Below are positions 1 to 7,984 of a stretch of 42,415 nucleotides of DNA, one piece after another; within the stretch, counting starts at the first letter, position 1; every line of letters begins with the position of its first letter. The notes below the pieces were generated by a model. That model was not told the DNA's origin. It made no database searches and saw only the letters and a list, made by a program, of their open reading frames with translations. Both the position numbers and the translations under genes were made by a program. The DNA is from Polyangiaceae bacterium. Lineage in GTDB: Bacteria; Myxococcota_A; Polyangia; Polyangiales; Polyangiaceae. The stretch is taken from contig JABFXY010000165.1 of the NCBI GenBank assembly GCA_013361525.1, positions 1 through 42,415 of the forward strand, written 5' to 3'.

Positions 1-5
1 GGGCC

Positions 6-30
6 AGGGCGCGCGGGCGCGGCGCGCCCT
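6..30. terminator. GC-rich hairpin downstream of the isochorismatase-like gene
   Basis: Bases 6-14 and 22-30 are perfect 9-bp inverted arms around a 7-base loop. The hairpin lies about 20 bases beyond the stop of the minus-strand hydrolase gene. There is no T-tract on the minus-strand side, so this could be a factor-dependent or weak terminator, or simply part of a gene outside the window. Confidence 0.25.
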
Positions 31-50
31 GCGGCGCCGCCCACCATCAG

Positions 51-608
51 CTAACGCACAGCCTTCGACACCCGCTTGAACGCGTCGCCTTCGGCTTTTC
101 GTAGCCAATCGAATGCAATGGTCTCGGCCGTCGTAATGGTCGCGCCGGCGGCCCGACACAAATCGAGGCCGACCTGGCGGTGGTCGTCGCGACGCGAGGC
201 GACGCCGTCGATGGGCACGTGCACCGAGAGTCCTCGCCCCACGAGCTCTCGCACCGTTTGGAAGACGCAAACATGCGTCTCCATCCCGACGACGATGATG
301 CTCTTGGCGCGATGGTTCGCGAGCGCGGCCGAGAAGCCGGGCGCTTCGGCGGCGCTGAACTCGGTCTTCGGAAGGACCGTCGCCGTGCGGCTCGCGAGCT
401 GCTCGCGCAGCGCGGGGACGGTCGGCCCGAGGCCCTGCGGATATTGCTCGGTCGCGATGACGGGGATTTCGAGCGCCTGCGAGGCTTCGACGAGGATCTT
501 CGCGGCGCGCATCAATGCCTCCATCTGCGTGGGAGGCATCGCGGCGGCGAGCTTCTCTTGAACGTCGACGACGACGACGATGCTGGTTTTCGGATCGAGG
601 CGGTCCAC
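51..608 (-). CDS. isochorismatase-family cysteine hydrolase
   Basis: This is a cytosolic hydrolase of the isochorismatase/nicotinamidase-like superfamily, about 185 residues, the usual size. Counted from the GTG at 608, the catalytic triad is visible: Asp15 in VVVVDVQEKL, Lys81 in LPKTEF and Cys114 in GMETHVCVFQT. The frame stays open upstream to 755, but that would overlap the preceding gene, whose stop is at 640-642, and would add a low-complexity Arg/Cys-rich stretch. GTG 608 puts the family start right before the first beta strand, although no strong ribosome binding site precedes it. It is the last gene of a three-gene minus-strand operon with an unknown protein and a [2Fe-2S] ferredoxin-like protein. 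The GMETHVC motif is typical of the YcaC-like/MAR1 branch, whose substrates are mostly unknown. No substrate can be assigned. Confidence 0.85.
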   Translation of the reverse strand: MDRLDPKTSIVVVVDVQEKLAAAMPPTQMEALMRAAKILVEASQALEIPVIATEQYPQGLGPTVPALREQLASRTATVLPKTEFSAAEAPGFSAALANHRAKSIIVVGMETHVCVFQTVRELVGRGLSVHVPIDGVASRRDDHRQVGLDLCRAAGATITTAETIAFDWLRKAEGDAFKRVSKAVR

Positions 609-639
609 GAAGGATACGTACTTCGCGGTCGGGGCCGGC

Positions 640-1140
640 TCAACCCGAACGGGCGTTACCGGGCGTCTCGTCCGCGCGGGGCCGTGTGAGGCGCAGATGC
701 GACAGCCACCAGCGCAGATCGCCACGCGCATCGAAGCGAGCCGCGAAAGGCGCAACGATCGCGCCGGAGCTCGCGTCCTCGATGGTTCCGCGAAGCGTGG
801 TGAACGCCGAATACAGCGCGAATCGAAGGTCGTTTTTGTGCGCGACCAAACGAAGCTTCGTGCCGTCGATGCTCATGAATGTCGCCTCGTAGCGCAGCGA
901 CAAGCGCGTCCAGCTCGCGGGCGAAAAGGCGATTGTGCCCGCGAGCGCAGCTCGCGATGCGAGGCCGTCGGCGTCGATGGTCCCGCCCGCGACGAACGTG
1001 TGCACCCCCTCGGCGCGGCTCGACCTCGCGTAGAAATCGAGACGGAGCGGACGATCTCGGCCGGCGCGATCCCGGTAGGACCCGGAGAGCCTCTCTCGAA
1101 ACTCCACGGCGAGCCCGAGCGGCAGCGCCGGCAGATCCAT
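640..1140 (-). CDS. hypothetical protein, middle gene of ferredoxin operon
   Basis: This unrecognised protein is about 166 residues. The ATG at 1140 shares its A with the TGA stop of the upstream ferredoxin gene (TGATG arrangement), which argues for translational coupling; a GTG one codon earlier (1143) is also possible. There is no signal peptide or membrane segment. The sequence alternates short charged and hydrophobic stretches (for example LRLDFYARSS, LSLRYEATFMS, LRLVAHKNDLRFALYS), suggesting a beta-rich, possibly lipocalin-like or barrel-like fold. That is an inference from the pattern only. The C-terminus is Arg-rich. The neighbours suggest a role near a redox protein and a small hydrolase, but no function is proposed. 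Confidence 0.65.
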   Translation of the reverse strand: MDLPALPLGLAVEFRERLSGSYRDRAGRDRPLRLDFYARSSRAEGVHTFVAGGTIDADGLASRAALAGTIAFSPASWTRLSLRYEATFMSIDGTKLRLVAHKNDLRFALYSAFTTLRGTIEDASSGAIVAPFAARFDARGDLRWWLSHLRLTRPRADETPGNARSG

Positions 1141-1541
1141 CACGGCTTTGCGCCGGATCCGGCAGCGGGCGCCTTTGCGGGCGCGTGCTCGGGCAGGCCG
1201 GGGCGCGCGGTGGATTGCTCGAAGTCCTCCGGCGGCAACACGAGCCGCTCGACGAAGCGGCCCTCGGCGAGCGCGTCGACGATCTCGGGGACGTCGTCGA
1301 GCGTGACGCGCCCATAGACGACGTTGTCGGGGCTCACGAGGATCGACGGGCCGGCCCAGCAGACGTCATGGCAGCTGGAGGTGCAGGCGCGAACCTCGGT
1401 GACCGCGAGCTTGCGCATCGCGATTTCGGCCTTGAGAGCCGCGTGAATCTCGACGGCGCCGCGGGTCGCGCAGGAGCCCTTGGGGCTGCCGACGGGTCGC
1501 TCGTTCACACAGACGAACAGGTATCGTTTGCGTTTAGCCAC
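1140..1541 (-). CDS. thioredoxin-like [2Fe-2S] ferredoxin domain protein
   Basis: This small protein (133 residues, GTG start) matches the thioredoxin-fold [2Fe-2S] ferredoxin family. Cluster ligands are visible as Cys11 (FVCVNERP) and Cys24 (GSCATRG), spaced as in the family, then Cys57 and Cys61 (SSCHDVCWAGP); an extra Cys53 lies just before. The following segment ILVSPDNVVYGRVTLDDVPEIVD is the family's typical strand and helix after the cluster loop, quoted here only to show conservation of VVYGRV. The last 20 residues are a Pro/Ala-rich tail without family counterpart. Such proteins carry electrons in the cytosol or serve as cluster-binding subunits (NuoE-like). It leads a minus-strand operon and is divergent from the histidine kinase gene, with about 190 bases between them. 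Confidence 0.85.
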   Translation of the reverse strand: MAKRKRYLFVCVNERPVGSPKGSCATRGAVEIHAALKAEIAMRKLAVTEVRACTSSCHDVCWAGPSILVSPDNVVYGRVTLDDVPEIVDALAEGRFVERLVLPPEDFEQSTARPGLPEHAPAKAPAAGSGAKP

Positions 1542-1731
1542 TCTGGTCGAGGCTATAGCGCCGCTCGCGGGCGGTGGGTCGTGCCGTTTTCGCGAAAAGT
1601 TCGCCCAGGCTGCTCCGCGGTCGGCGGAGGGCGGCGACGCCGTTCGTGAGCAGACCCCCGAATCGGGGATGCAAACCGAGTCGTTTATCGTCGATTGATT
1701 CGCCTGGCAAGCGGCCTCGATTCGACCGAAA

Positions 1732-3270
1732 ATGCCCCGTCGCGTGGAACCGTCCCTTTACGCCGGCTTCCTCCTCGCGTGGACGATCGTCTACGTCGCG
1801 GCATCGGCGTACTGCGGGTGGCTGGCTCGTAGGCCAAAGGGCAATTCGGGCAACGCGTTGCTCGGGGTGATGTTCGGAGCCCTCGCCATCGCGAGCGCTG
1901 CGACGGCGACTTCGATGCTCACGCCCGAGCGCGAAGAGGATTTTCTTCTGCGTGCGGCCCACGCGGCTCAGATGATGACGCCGGTCCTCTTGGTCCACTT
2001 CGCACACGCGGAGGAGCGCCGGCCGAGGATGGCTCAGGTCCTGGTGTTGGGATACGCGGTGTCGGGCCTCCTGAGCATCGGAGCCCTCACCGGAGCATTC
2101 GATGTTCCTCTGATCGGCGGGACGCATTTTTCGATCGCGAGCGGCGTCGGCAAAGCCGCCTCCGTCGTGTTCGCGGTCGGCGTTTGCTGCGCGGCGTATT
2201 CGCTCGGGCGCGTGCAATCGCGGATTGGGATCACGCCGTTTCTCGGAGCGTGCCTGCTAGCGGTGACGGCCGTCTACGATTGCGTCACGGCGCTCGTCTC
2301 TGCGCTCCGCCCTTCGGTTTCGCTCGCGGGGTTCGCGGCGTTCACGCTGACGCTGTTCGTCGGGCAAGCCGTGCGCCTCGCCGAGCGACGCGAGCACCTC
2401 GTCGCGAAGACCGCGGAGCTCAGCAAGAAATCACGAAGCCTCGGCAAGAGCTTCCGCGAGCTGCGAGCGCGCCAAGACGAGCTCGTGCGCAAAGAGCAGC
2501 TCGCGGCAATCGGGGAGCTCTCCGCGGTCATCGCGCACGAGGTCCGCAATCCGCTGGCGATCATGTCGAATGCCGTCTCGACGTTGCGCCGGGCGAACCT
2601 CGACGACGACGCGCGAGCGACGCTCCTCACGATCTTGTCGGAGGAGAGCGCGCGGTTGAATCAGCTCGTCGGCGACCTGCTCCATTACGCAAAGCCGCTG
2701 ACGGTCGAGCGCCAGAGCGTCAACCTGTTCGACCTCGTGAAGCGGGCCGTCACGGCCGTCGACGACAAACCCAACGTGCTTCTTCATTTGACGCAACAAG
2801 ACGCCGTGCCGCGCGTCGGCGGCGATCCCCTGTTGCTACGGCAGGTCCTCGACAACCTCGTCAACAACGCGTGCCAGGCGATGTCGAGCGGCGGGACACT
2901 CACGGTGGAGCTCGCGCGCGTGGAGGACGAAACCGACGCGTCGGCCCCGCCGCAGGCCGTCGGCGCCGAGCTGGTCATTCGCGACACCGGCGAAGGCATG
3001 GATACCGTCGTGCGAAGCCGCGCCTTGGATCCATTCTTCACGACACGACCCTCGGGCACGGGGCTCGGGCTCGCCATCGTGGCGCGCGTCATCGATGCCC
3101 ACGGCGGGCGCCTCACGATTCGAAGCGAGCTCGGCGCCGGGACCGAGGTTCGCGTGTTTCTGCCGATCGACGGCGAGGAGCCGGCACCTCGCCTCGGGCA
3201 AAGGCTGCTGCCACCGGTGATCGAGCCCTTCTCGCACCCGGAGTCGTCGCGTAAGAAAGAAGCCTCGTGA
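1732..3270 (+). CDS. membrane-bound NtrB-like sensor histidine kinase
   Basis: This 512-residue protein autophosphorylates a histidine and should pass phosphate to a response regulator. The N-terminal 215 residues contain about seven hydrophobic segments (roughly 11-30, 42-62, 78-92, 101-120, 138-157, 168-190, 197-214), so sensing is probably membrane-embedded. A coiled linker (about 218-255) leads to the H-box IAHEVRNPL with His269, the N-box DNLVNNACQAM (Asn375/Asn379), the G1 box DTGEGMD (Asp418), the F-box DPFFTT and the G2 box GTGLGLA (442-448). There is no receiver domain, and no response-regulator gene is seen in the window, so it is an orphan kinase here. Its stop overlaps the bioA start by 4 bp, suggesting co-translation. 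The short Pro-rich, charged C-terminal tail (480-512) is unusual. Confidence 0.93.
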   Translation: MPRRVEPSLYAGFLLAWTIVYVAASAYCGWLARRPKGNSGNALLGVMFGALAIASAATATSMLTPEREEDFLLRAAHAAQMMTPVLLVHFAHAEERRPRMAQVLVLGYAVSGLLSIGALTGAFDVPLIGGTHFSIASGVGKAASVVFAVGVCCAAYSLGRVQSRIGITPFLGACLLAVTAVYDCVTALVSALRPSVSLAGFAAFTLTLFVGQAVRLAERREHLVAKTAELSKKSRSLGKSFRELRARQDELVRKEQLAAIGELSAVIAHEVRNPLAIMSNAVSTLRRANLDDDARATLLTILSEESARLNQLVGDLLHYAKPLTVERQSVNLFDLVKRAVTAVDDKPNVLLHLTQQDAVPRVGGDPLLLRQVLDNLVNNACQAMSSGGTLTVELARVEDETDASAPPQAVGAELVIRDTGEGMDTVVRSRALDPFFTTRPSGTGLGLAIVARVIDAHGGRLTIRSELGAGTEVRVFLPIDGEEPAPRLGQRLLPPVIEPFSHPESSRKKEAS

Positions 3271-4571
3271 GCTTCGACATGACGCGCGACGAAATCGTCG
3301 CCCTCGACAAACGATACGTCTGGCACCCGTACACGCCGATGCGGCGCTACATCGACGAGGTCGATCCCTTCGTCGTCGTGCGCGCGGAAGGCCCGTATCT
3401 CTTCGACGCCGACGGCCGGCGCTACATCGACGCGAACTCGAGTTGGTGGGTCGCCGGGCTCGGACATGGTCACCCGCGCCTCGTCGCGGCCCTCGCCGAT
3501 CAGGCGCGAACGCTCGCTCATGTGTCGCTCGCGGGCGTCGCGCACGGCCCTGCGTCTCGGCTCGCCGAACGCCTCGCCGAGGTCGCGCCGCCGGGCCTCA
3601 CGAAGGTCTTCTACAGCGACGACGGCTCCACCGCGCTCGAGGCCGCGATCAAGATGGTGCTCGGGTATCACCGCCATCGCGGCGACGCTGGCCGGCGACG
3701 ATTCGTTTCGCTCGGGGGTGCATTTCACGGCGAGACGCTCGGTGTCACCGCGCTCGGCGGGGTAGAGCTCTTTCGTCGTCCGTTCGCGGACGTGCTCATG
3801 CGCGTCGATTTCATTCCGCCTCCGGCGCGCGATGAGGCGCCTGGCGGGCCGGCATCGGTTGCGCTCGAAGCCCTCGTCGAGAACGGTCGCGACATCGCTG
3901 CCTTCGTCGTGGAGCCGTTGGTTCAAGCGGCGGGCGGGATGCGCATGTATTCGCCTTGGTACCTCGAGGCGCTGCGCCGCGCGTGCGATCGCATCGGCGC
4001 GATCTTGATCATCGACGAGGTGTTCACCGGTTATGGGCGCACCGGGACGTTTTGGGCTTCGGGCTCGGCGAACGTCTCACCGGACATCCTCTGCACCGCG
4101 AAGTCGTTTTCAGGCGGGATGTTGCCGATGGCCGCGACGCTCGTGAGCGACAAGGTGTTCGACGCCTTCTTGGGCTCGCCGGAGCAAGCCTTCTATTACG
4201 GCCATTCCTTTTGCGGCAATCCGCTCGGTGCGCGCGTCGCGCTCGAGGTGCTCGATGTGTTTCGAGACGAGCGGGTGATGGAAGGCGTCGCGGAGCGCGC
4301 CCGCCGCATCGACGCTGCTTTCACTCGAATGGGATCGATCGCGGGCACACGCAATGCGCGCGCGCTCGGGATGATCGGCGCGATCGACCTCGCCGATGCG
4401 GACTACCTCGGCCGCGCGGGATGGCGCGTGCACGAAGAAGCGCGGCGGCGCGGCGCGTACGTGCGGCCGCTCGGCGACGTCGTCTATATCGCGCCGCCGA
4501 TCAACATCCCGCTCGATGCGCTCGACGAGCTGCTCTCGACGGTCGAGGCGAGCCTGCGCGCCGCGCTCTGA
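3267..4571 (+). CDS. bioA: adenosylmethionine-8-amino-7-oxononanoate aminotransferase
   Basis: This enzyme converts KAPA (8-amino-7-oxononanoate) to DAPA (7,8-diaminononanoate) using S-adenosylmethionine as amino donor in biotin synthesis. It is a cytosolic, PLP-dependent, fold-type I (class III) aminotransferase of 434 residues, the family length. BioA hallmarks are the N-terminal RYVWHPYTPM, the substrate-loop SSWWVAGLGHGHP, FYSDDGSTALEAA, the PLP-binding IIDEVFTGYGRTG (Asp250), the Schiff-base lysine Lys279 in CTAKSFSGGMLP, and YGHSFCGNPL. The GTG at 3267 overlaps the kinase stop as GTGA; an in-frame ATG at 3279 gives a start like that of E. coli BioA and is equally plausible. No other bio genes are in the window, so the biotin pathway is dispersed. 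It ends 6 bp from the convergent LysR gene. Confidence 0.92.
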   Translation: MSFDMTRDEIVALDKRYVWHPYTPMRRYIDEVDPFVVVRAEGPYLFDADGRRYIDANSSWWVAGLGHGHPRLVAALADQARTLAHVSLAGVAHGPASRLAERLAEVAPPGLTKVFYSDDGSTALEAAIKMVLGYHRHRGDAGRRRFVSLGGAFHGETLGVTALGGVELFRRPFADVLMRVDFIPPPARDEAPGGPASVALEALVENGRDIAAFVVEPLVQAAGGMRMYSPWYLEALRRACDRIGAILIIDEVFTGYGRTGTFWASGSANVSPDILCTAKSFSGGMLPMAATLVSDKVFDAFLGSPEQAFYYGHSFCGNPLGARVALEVLDVFRDERVMEGVAERARRIDAAFTRMGSIAGTRNARALGMIGAIDLADADYLGRAGWRVHEEARRRGAYVRPLGDVVYIAPPINIPLDALDELLSTVEASLRAAL

Positions 4572-4577
4572 AGAGCG

Positions 4578-5459
4578 TCAGCCCGTTTCGTTTCGGCCGA
4601 GCGCATCCACGACGAAATCGCGGAACGCGATGACCTTCTTCGGCACGTGTGGCGAGCTCGGATAGAGCACGTAGAGCCAGCCCGCCGTGACCGACCAATC
4701 CGGCAAGATGCGGACGAGCTGCCCCGAATCGATCGAGTCCTTTGCGACGAACGAGGGCAGCGGGCCGATCGCTGCGCCCGAGAGCAGGAGCGATCGCAGA
4801 AAACAGAAGTCGGTCGCGACGAAACGGGGCCGCGAGATGACGGTCTTCAAACCGAGCGTGTCGGAGCGCGTGCCCTGCGGGTGGAAGAGCACCGTCTCGT
4901 GACGCGCGAGATCTTCGATCGTGCGCGGCGCACCACGGCGCGCGACGTACGACGGCGCTGCGTAGAGCATCACCTCGGCGCGGAAGAGCTTGCGCGCGAC
5001 CATCGACGAGTCTTTGAGCTTGGTGCTCGCGCGGATCGCCATGTCGAAGCCTTCTTCGACGAGGTTCACGAGGCGCCCGGAGACGTCGGCTTCGACGACG
5101 ATACCGGGGTGTCGCTCGGCGAACTTCGCGACGAGGTCGGCGAGAAGCGCCTCGCCGACGTCGACCGGCATCGTGATTCGAAGGACGCCCTGCGGCTTCT
5201 CCTCCTCCTCGGAGAGGACCTCCATCGCGGAGCGGAGGCTGCCGACGTGGGTGGCCACTTGATCGAAGAAGCGGCGCCCGGCTTCGGTGAGGGCGATCGC
5301 GCGCGTCGAGCGGCGAAGCAACCTCACACGGGTCGCATCCTCGAGCCGCGAAAGCGCGCGACTGAGCGTCGACTTCGGAACACCGAGTTGTTTGGCGGCG
5401 CGCGTGAACGAACCAGCCTCCACGACGCGCACGAACGACTCGATCTCGTCCAGGAGCAT
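4578..5459 (-). CDS. LysR-family transcriptional regulator
   Basis: This is a 293-residue DNA-binding regulator of the LysR family when started at the ATG at 5459 (MLLDEIESF), where family members begin; a TTG 13 codons upstream is less likely. The winged helix-turn-helix covers about residues 1-60, with the typical VVEAGSFTRAAKQLGVPKST recognition region and RSTRAIALTEAG wing. A long linker helix follows, then a type-2 periplasmic-binding-like effector domain (about 85-290) with GVLRITMPVDVG and the acidic LVEEGFDMAIR segment. It most resembles the CrgA/AaeR-like LysR subgroup, whose targets are often efflux or aldehyde/quinone detoxification genes. The usual divergent target gene is absent: the gene upstream is co-directional, so its regulon cannot be read from context. 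An imperfect palindrome at 5563-5596 could be its operator or a terminator. Confidence 0.92.
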   Translation of the reverse strand: MLLDEIESFVRVVEAGSFTRAAKQLGVPKSTLSRALSRLEDATRVRLLRRSTRAIALTEAGRRFFDQVATHVGSLRSAMEVLSEEEEKPQGVLRITMPVDVGEALLADLVAKFAERHPGIVVEADVSGRLVNLVEEGFDMAIRASTKLKDSSMVARKLFRAEVMLYAAPSYVARRGAPRTIEDLARHETVLFHPQGTRSDTLGLKTVISRPRFVATDFCFLRSLLLSGAAIGPLPSFVAKDSIDSGQLVRILPDWSVTAGWLYVLYPSSPHVPKKVIAFRDFVVDALGRNETG

Positions 5460-5562
5460 GACAGTCCCGGGATTGCTCGAGAAGAAGCGATCTGTCAAGC
5501 CGTGGTTCGAGCGGAAGCCGCCCAGGCGCTCGGCGATCTGCGCGAGGCCCTCCGCACCTTCG

Positions 5563-5596
5563 TTCGTTTGGAGCGGTAAATCGGCTCCAAAACGAA
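5563..5596. terminator. imperfect palindrome between lipoprotein and LysR genes
   Basis: Arms 5563-5574 and 5584-5596 match over 12 of 13 positions (one extra A:T in the right arm) around a 9-base loop. The structure begins 8 bases beyond the stop of the minus-strand lipoprotein gene, the place expected for a transcription terminator, though no clear T-tract follows. The same dyad lies about 100 bp upstream of the LysR start, so an operator role is also possible. Confidence 0.45.
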
Positions 5597-5604
5597 GCGT
5601 GAGC

Positions 5605-6126
5605 CTACTTTACAACCGAGATCGGGACCTCGTCCTCGGCGATGCTTACGAAGTTCGTAAACAGTCCCTCGGCGTCCGTCGAGCAGGGCCCGTCGCAGTA
5701 CCCGAGGCTGACGCGCAAGGTCCCCGGGACACCGCCGGCGACCACACCCCAGAGCTGCAAGAGCTCGTTGGTCCGAAGCTGCCAACCGTCGCAGCCGTCG
5801 TCGAGGAACACCTGAGTATTGCCGTACGCCTCGCCGTCCTCGCTCTCGAACGACGCCTCGATGAACGCATCGGGCATCGTCGTGGGGAAGACCTTCAGGT
5901 TCACGTAGATGTGCTCGCCGCCCTGGCTGCCCTGATTGAGCGGGATCGAAGCCGAATCTGCGAGCGGCGTTCCCTCTTCGTCGACGAGCTCGATCGCGCC
6001 GTCGGTCTCGGGAGCGTTTCCCTCGACACACTCCTGCTCGGGGTCGGGTTGCGATTCGGGGCCGGGGCACCCTCCGAAACAGGCGGTGAGCGGAAGCGTG
6101 AAGAGAGCGAGAAGAGCGGGTCGCAT
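5605..6126 (-). CDS. secreted lipoprotein, function unknown
   Basis: This unrecognised 173-residue protein begins with a short signal sequence (MRPALLALFTLPLTAC) ending in a lipobox LTAC with Cys16 as the predicted lipidated residue. It is therefore probably an outer- or inner-membrane lipoprotein. The mature part starts with a flexible Pro/Glu/Gly stretch and continues as an acidic, beta-rich domain with paired cysteines (DDGCDGW and GYCDGPCSTD), which probably form disulphides. The segment GNTQVFLDDGCDGWQLRT suggests a jelly-roll or Ig-like domain, but no family is recognised. The gene stands alone: a hairpin follows its stop and about 116 bp separate it from the next minus-strand gene. Such one-off lipoproteins are common in myxobacteria. 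Confidence 0.75.
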   Translation of the reverse strand: MRPALLALFTLPLTACFGGCPGPESQPDPEQECVEGNAPETDGAIELVDEEGTPLADSASIPLNQGSQGGEHIYVNLKVFPTTMPDAFIEASFESEDGEAYGNTQVFLDDGCDGWQLRTNELLQLWGVVAGGVPGTLRVSLGYCDGPCSTDAEGLFTNFVSIAEDEVPISVVK

Positions 6127-6242
6127 CGTTCGGGCCGGGCCTGAGCACGCGTCATACCACCGCTATTTGCGCGGCTGGAAACGTCCGATCGCGCGAATGA
6201 GCCGCGCGGGCGGGCATGACATGCGCGTCGCGACCGTGCCGT

Positions 6243-6665
6243 TCATCGCCCGAATGGCGGGAGAGCTTGCATCGGCGCGTGGCCCAACATCGCGAGCGTG
6301 CCGTTCGAGAACATGAAAAACGGGGAGCTGTACTTCATCCGCGTCACCGTGCCGGGGTAGATGGGCACCATCGCGAGCGCCGGCCCGCACTGACTGCTGA
6401 AGAGGTACGGAAACGACACGTGCAATTGGTGGGTTCCGGGCGCGAGCTCGATGAAATGCCGGCCCCAAGGCCGCTTCTGCGGATATCCGTCGATGACCAC
6501 CGTCGGCGTCACCAGCAGCAGCAAGAACTGCATGAAGAAGAAGCTGATCTCGATCTCGAGATAGCCGTTCTGGGCGTAGGCGCCGTGACCCGGCGGCGGA
6601 CCGTACCCACCTGGCGCGCCCGGTCCTTGAGGATGCCAGGGCCCTTGCGGCGGCGAATAACTCAT
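6243..6665 (-). CDS. small protein with Pro/Gly-rich N-terminus, unknown
   Basis: This 140-residue protein has two parts. The first 30 residues are a Pro/Gly/Tyr-rich, low-complexity stretch; the rest is a compact hydrophobic domain beginning EIEISFFFMQFLLLL and running through VVIDGYPQKRPWG, LAPGTHQLHVSFPYLF and PGTVTRMKYSSP. The order 'strand, IDG, WG, PG-H-hydrophobic strand, PG-Tyr-ser-pro' resembles small beta-sandwich domains of unknown function common in Actinobacteria and some Myxococcota. That resemblance is by eye only. There is no cleavable signal peptide, and the FFFMQFLLLLV run might be a membrane anchor or a buried strand. It is divergent from the serine hydrolase gene, with only about 58 bp between starts. 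Confidence 0.65.
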   Translation of the reverse strand: MSYSPPQGPWHPQGPGAPGGYGPPPGHGAYAQNGYLEIEISFFFMQFLLLLVTPTVVIDGYPQKRPWGRHFIELAPGTHQLHVSFPYLFSSQCGPALAMVPIYPGTVTRMKYSSPFFMFSNGTLAMLGHAPMQALPPFGR

Positions 6666-6723
6666 CGCCGAGGAGTCTCGAGGCCGAAGCGGGCGCCGTC
6701 AATTGCTTGTACTTTCGTCGCGC

Positions 6724-7968
6724 ATGCGAACGACCTTCCCCAACACGGCCCCAGGCTTGGCCCAGGGCGGTTTCGAAGACGGGTACGAGCCGCTCGCGCG
6801 GCGCTTCGCGGCGAACCTCGACGAGCGAGCCGAGCTCGGCGCGGCGATCGCCGTGTATCGCCGAGGGGTCTGCGTCGCGCACCTCTGGGGCGGGAGGGCC
6901 AATGTGGAGACGGGCGAGCCTTGGGGCCCCGACAGCCGCATCGTCGTCTTCTCCGTCACCAAAGGCTTCGTCGCGATGGCTTTGCACCTCGCGGCGGTGC
7001 GCGGGTGCTTCGAATGGGACGCGCCGGTCGGAGACATTTGGCCGGAGCTTCGCGCCGCCGGCAAAGAAGCAATCACGTTTCGGCAGCTCTTCAATCACCG
7101 AGGAGGCCTCGCGGCGATCGACGAACCGCTCACCCTCGAGCAATGCATGTCGCCGAATGCGCGCGAGCTGGTGCGAGGTGCGCTCGAACGGCAGCGACCC
7201 GCTTGGCAACCCGGAACGAACCAGGGTTATCACGCCCTATCGTTCGGCCTTTATGCGCGCGAAGTCTTCGAGCGCATAACCGGCGAGCCCATCGGCGAGT
7301 TTCTGCGGCGCGAGATCTTCGAGCCATTGCGATCGGATGCGCGGCTCGGCGCCCGGTCATACGAAGACGGCCGTATCGCGGCGCTTTACCCGCCGTCCGC
7401 CGCCATTCGCATTGGTGGAATGTTCGGCGCGCTCGCGATGGGAGCCTCGAATGAAGCGCGCGTCATGCGATCGATCCTCGAGCGCAAGTCCCTCACCCGG
7501 CGCAGCTTCGCGAATCCGAGCTCCGGGCGCGAAGGACTCGTCGCCTACAATGGTGTCGCCGCTCGACGAGCCGAGTTGCCCTGGGCATCGGCAACCTCGA
7601 GCGCCGACGGCATTGCGCGCGCGTATCTACCTTTTTCAATGGGTGGCGAGGTCGCGGGCAAGCGATTCTTCGACGAAAAGACTCTCGAGCCCATTTATCA
7701 GCGCCAAAGCTGGTCGGAGCGCGACCTCGTCCTTCAACGGCCGCTCGGCTGGTCCCAAGGTTTCCTCAAGGAGGACGTCGACGTCTTCTCCCCCAACCCG
7801 GAGTCGTTCGGACACGCAGGATTGGGCGGCGCGCTCGGATGGTGCGACCCAGTCGCCGGCGTCACCGTCGGCTATTGCATGAATCGACTCGATTGGCGCG
7901 TGCGCTCCCCCCGAGCGCTATCGCTCATGCGGGCGCTCTATGCGTCGCCCGCGTTGCGCGACGCATAG
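6724..7968 (+). CDS. serine hydrolase, beta-lactamase/EstB-like family
   Basis: This 414-residue protein of the class C beta-lactamase fold probably acts as an esterase or amidase rather than a true beta-lactamase. Numbered from the ATG at 6724, the nucleophile motif SVTK gives Ser77 and Lys80. The second motif Tyr169-His-Ala (in NQGYHALSF) replaces the classical Tyr-x-Asn, and the third motif near the C-terminus is FGHAGLGG, the H-x-G form seen in EstB-type esterases. The WGGRAN and LFNHRGGL segments are typical of this family (Pfam Beta-lactamase). No signal peptide is seen, so a cytosolic location is likely. A TTG seven codons upstream is the only longer start. The gene is convergent with the GFA gene, with a 16-bp gap. 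The substrate is unknown. Confidence 0.9.
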   Translation: MRTTFPNTAPGLAQGGFEDGYEPLARRFAANLDERAELGAAIAVYRRGVCVAHLWGGRANVETGEPWGPDSRIVVFSVTKGFVAMALHLAAVRGCFEWDAPVGDIWPELRAAGKEAITFRQLFNHRGGLAAIDEPLTLEQCMSPNARELVRGALERQRPAWQPGTNQGYHALSFGLYAREVFERITGEPIGEFLRREIFEPLRSDARLGARSYEDGRIAALYPPSAAIRIGGMFGALAMGASNEARVMRSILERKSLTRRSFANPSSGREGLVAYNGVAARRAELPWASATSSADGIARAYLPFSMGGEVAGKRFFDEKTLEPIYQRQSWSERDLVLQRPLGWSQGFLKEDVDVFSPNPESFGHAGLGGALGWCDPVAGVTVGYCMNRLDWRVRSPRALSLMRALYASPALRDA

Positions 7969-7984
7969 AGAAGCGCAATTTCGT

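Noticed and set aside
1542..1731. Possible small gene between the ferredoxin and histidine kinase genes
   Set aside because: Short frames here are antisense or N-terminal extensions with no coding character; the region most likely just holds the two divergent promoters.
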